Positions 62,069-64,000 of a DNA stretch of 64,000 bases are shown one piece after another (the stretch's first letter is position 1; each line of letters begins with the position of its first letter). This DNA comes from Bin87 sp965220105 (GTDB taxonomy: Bacteria; Chloroflexota; Dehalococcoidia; Lucifugimonadales; UBA3495): assembly GCA_965220105.1 (NCBI GenBank), contig OZ244811.1, positions 992,001 to 1,056,000 on the forward strand, given 5' to 3'. The notes below the pieces were generated by a model that saw only the letters and a program-made list of their open reading frames with translations, did not search any database and was not told where the DNA came from. The position numbers and the translations under genes were made by a program.

Positions 62069-64000
62069 TTACACCGCCGGGTCAGCCGGCTCGTCGGCGC
62101 TGCCCATGCGGTAGCCGACGCGCGGCTCGGCGAAAATGTACCTGGGGTTGTCCGCGTCCTCGCCCAGCTTGCGCCGCAGCCGCATCAAGTGGGTGGCGAT
62201 CACCCGCGGACTGCCGGAGTTGTTCACGCCCCACACCCGCCGCAGCAGGTGCTCGTAGGTCAGCACCCGCCCGGCGTTGACTGACAGTTCGGCCAAAAGG
62301 TTGTACTCGGTGGCCGTCAGCTGCACCGGCTGGCCCGCCACCGTCACCCGCCGCCCGGCGTAGTCGATGGTGAGCTCACCGCGCACGTAGGGTTCCGAAG
62401 GCTCCATCCGCTCCGGGGTCGCCCTCCGGCGCAGGGCAGCCTGGATTCTGGCCAACAACTCGGTGGACGAGAAGGGCTTGACGAGGTAGTCCTCGGCTCC
62501 CATGTCGAAGGCCCGGGCGATCACCTGGTCCCGGCCGTAGCCGGAAAGGAAGATAACCGGCACGTTGGCAATGTTCAGGATGTCCCGCATCAGTTCGATG
62601 CCGTCGGTATCGGGCAGCACCAGGTCCAGCAGTACCACGTGGGGTCGGTCCTCCGCCATCAGGCGCAAAGCCTCCTCCGGCTCGCTGGTGACGGCAACCG
62701 CGTAGCCCGCCTCCGACAGCGCGTCGCGGACGTAACGCAGGGCCTGGGGGTCGTCGTCCACCGCCAGGACGCGCACCCGCTCCCGTCCCTGGAACCCCGA
62801 ACGCAACGCCGGTGTGCGGGGAACCGTGGCCGTCTCCTCCACCGCCGGCAGGGTGAAGGTGAACCGGGCCCCCAGGCCCGGGCCGTCGCTCTCGGCCCGG
62901 ATGCGGCCCCCGTGGGCCTCCACGATGCCCCGGCAGATGGCCAGCCCCAGGCCCGCCCCCAGGCCCCCGTCCCCACGGTCGTCTGCCTCCAGGCGGGTGA
63001 ACTTGCGAAACAGGTAGGGCAGCCGCTCCGACGAGATGCCCACCCCGTCGTCGGCCACGGAGAAGGCCACGTGAACGCCCTCGTGTGCGGCACTCAGCCG
63101 GATGGCCGACGCCTCCGGGGAGTGCCGGGCCGCGTTGGACAGCAGGTTGCCCAGCACCTGCGCGATGCGCCGCCGGTCCGCCGTCACCCGGGGCAGGTCC
63201 GGCGGCAGGTCGATGCGGATGTTGCTCCGGCCCCCGCCGCTCAGGAACGTGTTCCTGGCCCGGTCCACCAGGACCGCCGGGTCCGAGGGTTCGAGGACCA
63301 CCGACAGGGTGCCCGCTTCGATGCGGGCCGCGTCCATCAGGTCGCGGATCAGGTCCAGCATGTGGTCGGCCTGGCCGTCGATGATGCGAAAGAACTGCTG
63401 CACCTCGGCGGCGTCCAGAACCGACGAGGTACGCAGTACCGCGGCGGCGGAACCTTTGATGGAGGTGAGGGGCGCCCGCAGCTCGTGGCTCACCATGGCC
63501 AGGAACTCCGCCCGCTGCAGTTCCAGCTCCTCCAAAGGCGTCAGGTCCTGCAGGGTGACCACCACGGTCTCCACCGTGCCGTCCTCGGTGGGGATGGGCG
63601 TGGCGTTGATGATGGTGGTTACGCTCCGCCCGTCGGGGACCCCGATCACGATCTCCTCGGCCCGCACCGTCTCCCCGCTGCTGAGCGCCTGGGCCAGCGG
63701 GAACTCCGCCAGGGAGATCTCCCGGCCGTCGGCGCGCCGGAAGGTGAGCACCTCCAGCAGGTCCTCCGGCGACTGGTCCGGGTTGCGCAGGCTGTCCACG
63801 ATCCGCCGGGTCTCCCGGTTGAAGGACAGCGGCGCTCCCGTCCCGGCGTCGAAGACTATCACGCCCACCGGCGCGGTGTTGATCAGGGTCTCCAGGTCGC
63901 TCCTGGACCGCTGCTCATCCCGGTGCCGGCGGGCGTTGGCGATGGCCATCGCCGCCTGAGCGGCGAACATCACCAGCGTGTCCTCGTCCTCCGGGGTGAA
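62069..64000 (-). CDS. Hybrid sensor kinase fused to an OmpR-type response regulator, partial
   Basis: The frame is open to the window end, so the N-terminus is missing. The first residues (FTPEDEDTLVMFAAQAAMAI) end a GAF domain. Then come PAS (IVFDAGTGAPLSFNRETRRI), HisKA with FLAMVSHELRAPLTSIKGSA, HATPase with NLLSNAARHS, DDGVGIS and GLGAGLGLAICRG, a receiver domain with VLAVDDDPQA and LLDLVLPD (phosphoacceptor Asp) and LVKPF, and a winged helix (LTATEYNLLAELSVN, RVWGVNNSGSPRVIATHL, VGYRMG). Kinase, receiver and DNA-binding output in one chain is an uncommon layout seen in Chloroflexota. All catalytic motifs are intact. Confidence 0.9.
   Translation of the reverse strand, partial: FTPEDEDTLVMFAAQAAMAIANARRHRDEQRSRSDLETLINTAPVGVIVFDAGTGAPLSFNRETRRIVDSLRNPDQSPEDLLEVLTFRRADGREISLAEFPLAQALSSGETVRAEEIVIGVPDGRSVTTIINATPIPTEDGTVETVVVTLQDLTPLEELELQRAEFLAMVSHELRAPLTSIKGSAAAVLRTSSVLDAAEVQQFFRIIDGQADHMLDLIRDLMDAARIEAGTLSVVLEPSDPAVLVDRARNTFLSGGGRSNIRIDLPPDLPRVTADRRRIAQVLGNLLSNAARHSPEASAIRLSAAHEGVHVAFSVADDGVGISSERLPYLFRKFTRLEADDRGDGGLGAGLGLAICRGIVEAHGGRIRAESDGPGLGARFTFTLPAVEETATVPRTPALRSGFQGRERVRVLAVDDDPQALRYVRDALSEAGYAVAVTSEPEEALRLMAEDRPHVVLLDLVLPDTDGIELMRDILNIANVPVIFLSGYGRDQVIARAFDMGAEDYLVKPFSSTELLARIQAALRRRATPERMEPSEPYVRGELTIDYAGRRVTVAGQPVQLTATEYNLLAELSVNAGRVLTYEHLLRRVWGVNNSGSPRVIATHLMRLRRKLGEDADNPRYIFAEPRVGYRMGSADEPADPAV

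Noticed and set aside
1..64000. tRNA, rRNA, integrase or att sites marking an island
   Set aside because: None seen by eye; no tRNA-like cloverleaf or tyrosine recombinase motif was found, so island boundaries are not claimed.

Overview
The window is a 64 kb piece of a moderately GC-rich bacterial chromosome. Long PT-rich linkers, many fibronectin type III (FN3) and leucine-rich repeat surface proteins, a GAF/PAS histidine kinase fused to a response regulator with a winged helix, and IS256, IS1380 and IS5/IS1182 remnants suggest a Chloroflexota lineage (Dehalococcoidia/SAR202-like). This assignment is inference; no rRNA or tRNA gene was seen.

Left part (1-12.2 kb): a partial lipoprotein and a zinc-ribbon membrane protein; a GmrSD-type modification-dependent nuclease (DUF262/DUF1524); and, convergent to it, a minus-strand operon of type III restriction subunit Res, methyltransferase Mod, a TIR-domain protein and a small unknown protein. 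Upstream lie a DUF433/DUF5615 toxin-antitoxin pair and a decayed Nmad3-like gene.

Middle (12.2-35 kb): an accessory region with three CRISPR arrays of type I-E-like 28-nt repeats and about 33-nt spacers but no cas genes. Two arrays share one leader. Around them lie single degenerate repeats, a recurring family of small CxxC zinc-ribbon genes (four loci) that share a conserved upstream block, a conserved element of about 125 bp that looks like a structured RNA (five copies in the window), HEPN-like gene pairs, an S8 protease with FN3 domains, an OLD-family ATPase/TOPRIM nuclease, an inactivated IrrE-like protein, Uma2 and type ISP restriction remnants, and a 150-bp MITE (three copies) that interrupts at least two genes.

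Right-middle (35-53 kb): a second defence locus with a DUF499 ATPase, an AbiTii-domain protein, a DUF1156 DNA methylase and a phospholipase-D-like SNF2 helicase. The set resembles helicase-methylase-ATPase defence loci. It is split by a cluster of transposase fragments and followed by a HEPN toxin-antitoxin-like pair, an unknown protein and a frameshifted IS256.

Right end (53-64 kb): ordinary-looking chromosome with large secreted or anchored FN3 and LRR proteins, an RDD membrane protein and the hybrid sensor kinase. One FN3 gene carries a single in-frame amber codon where tryptophan is expected.
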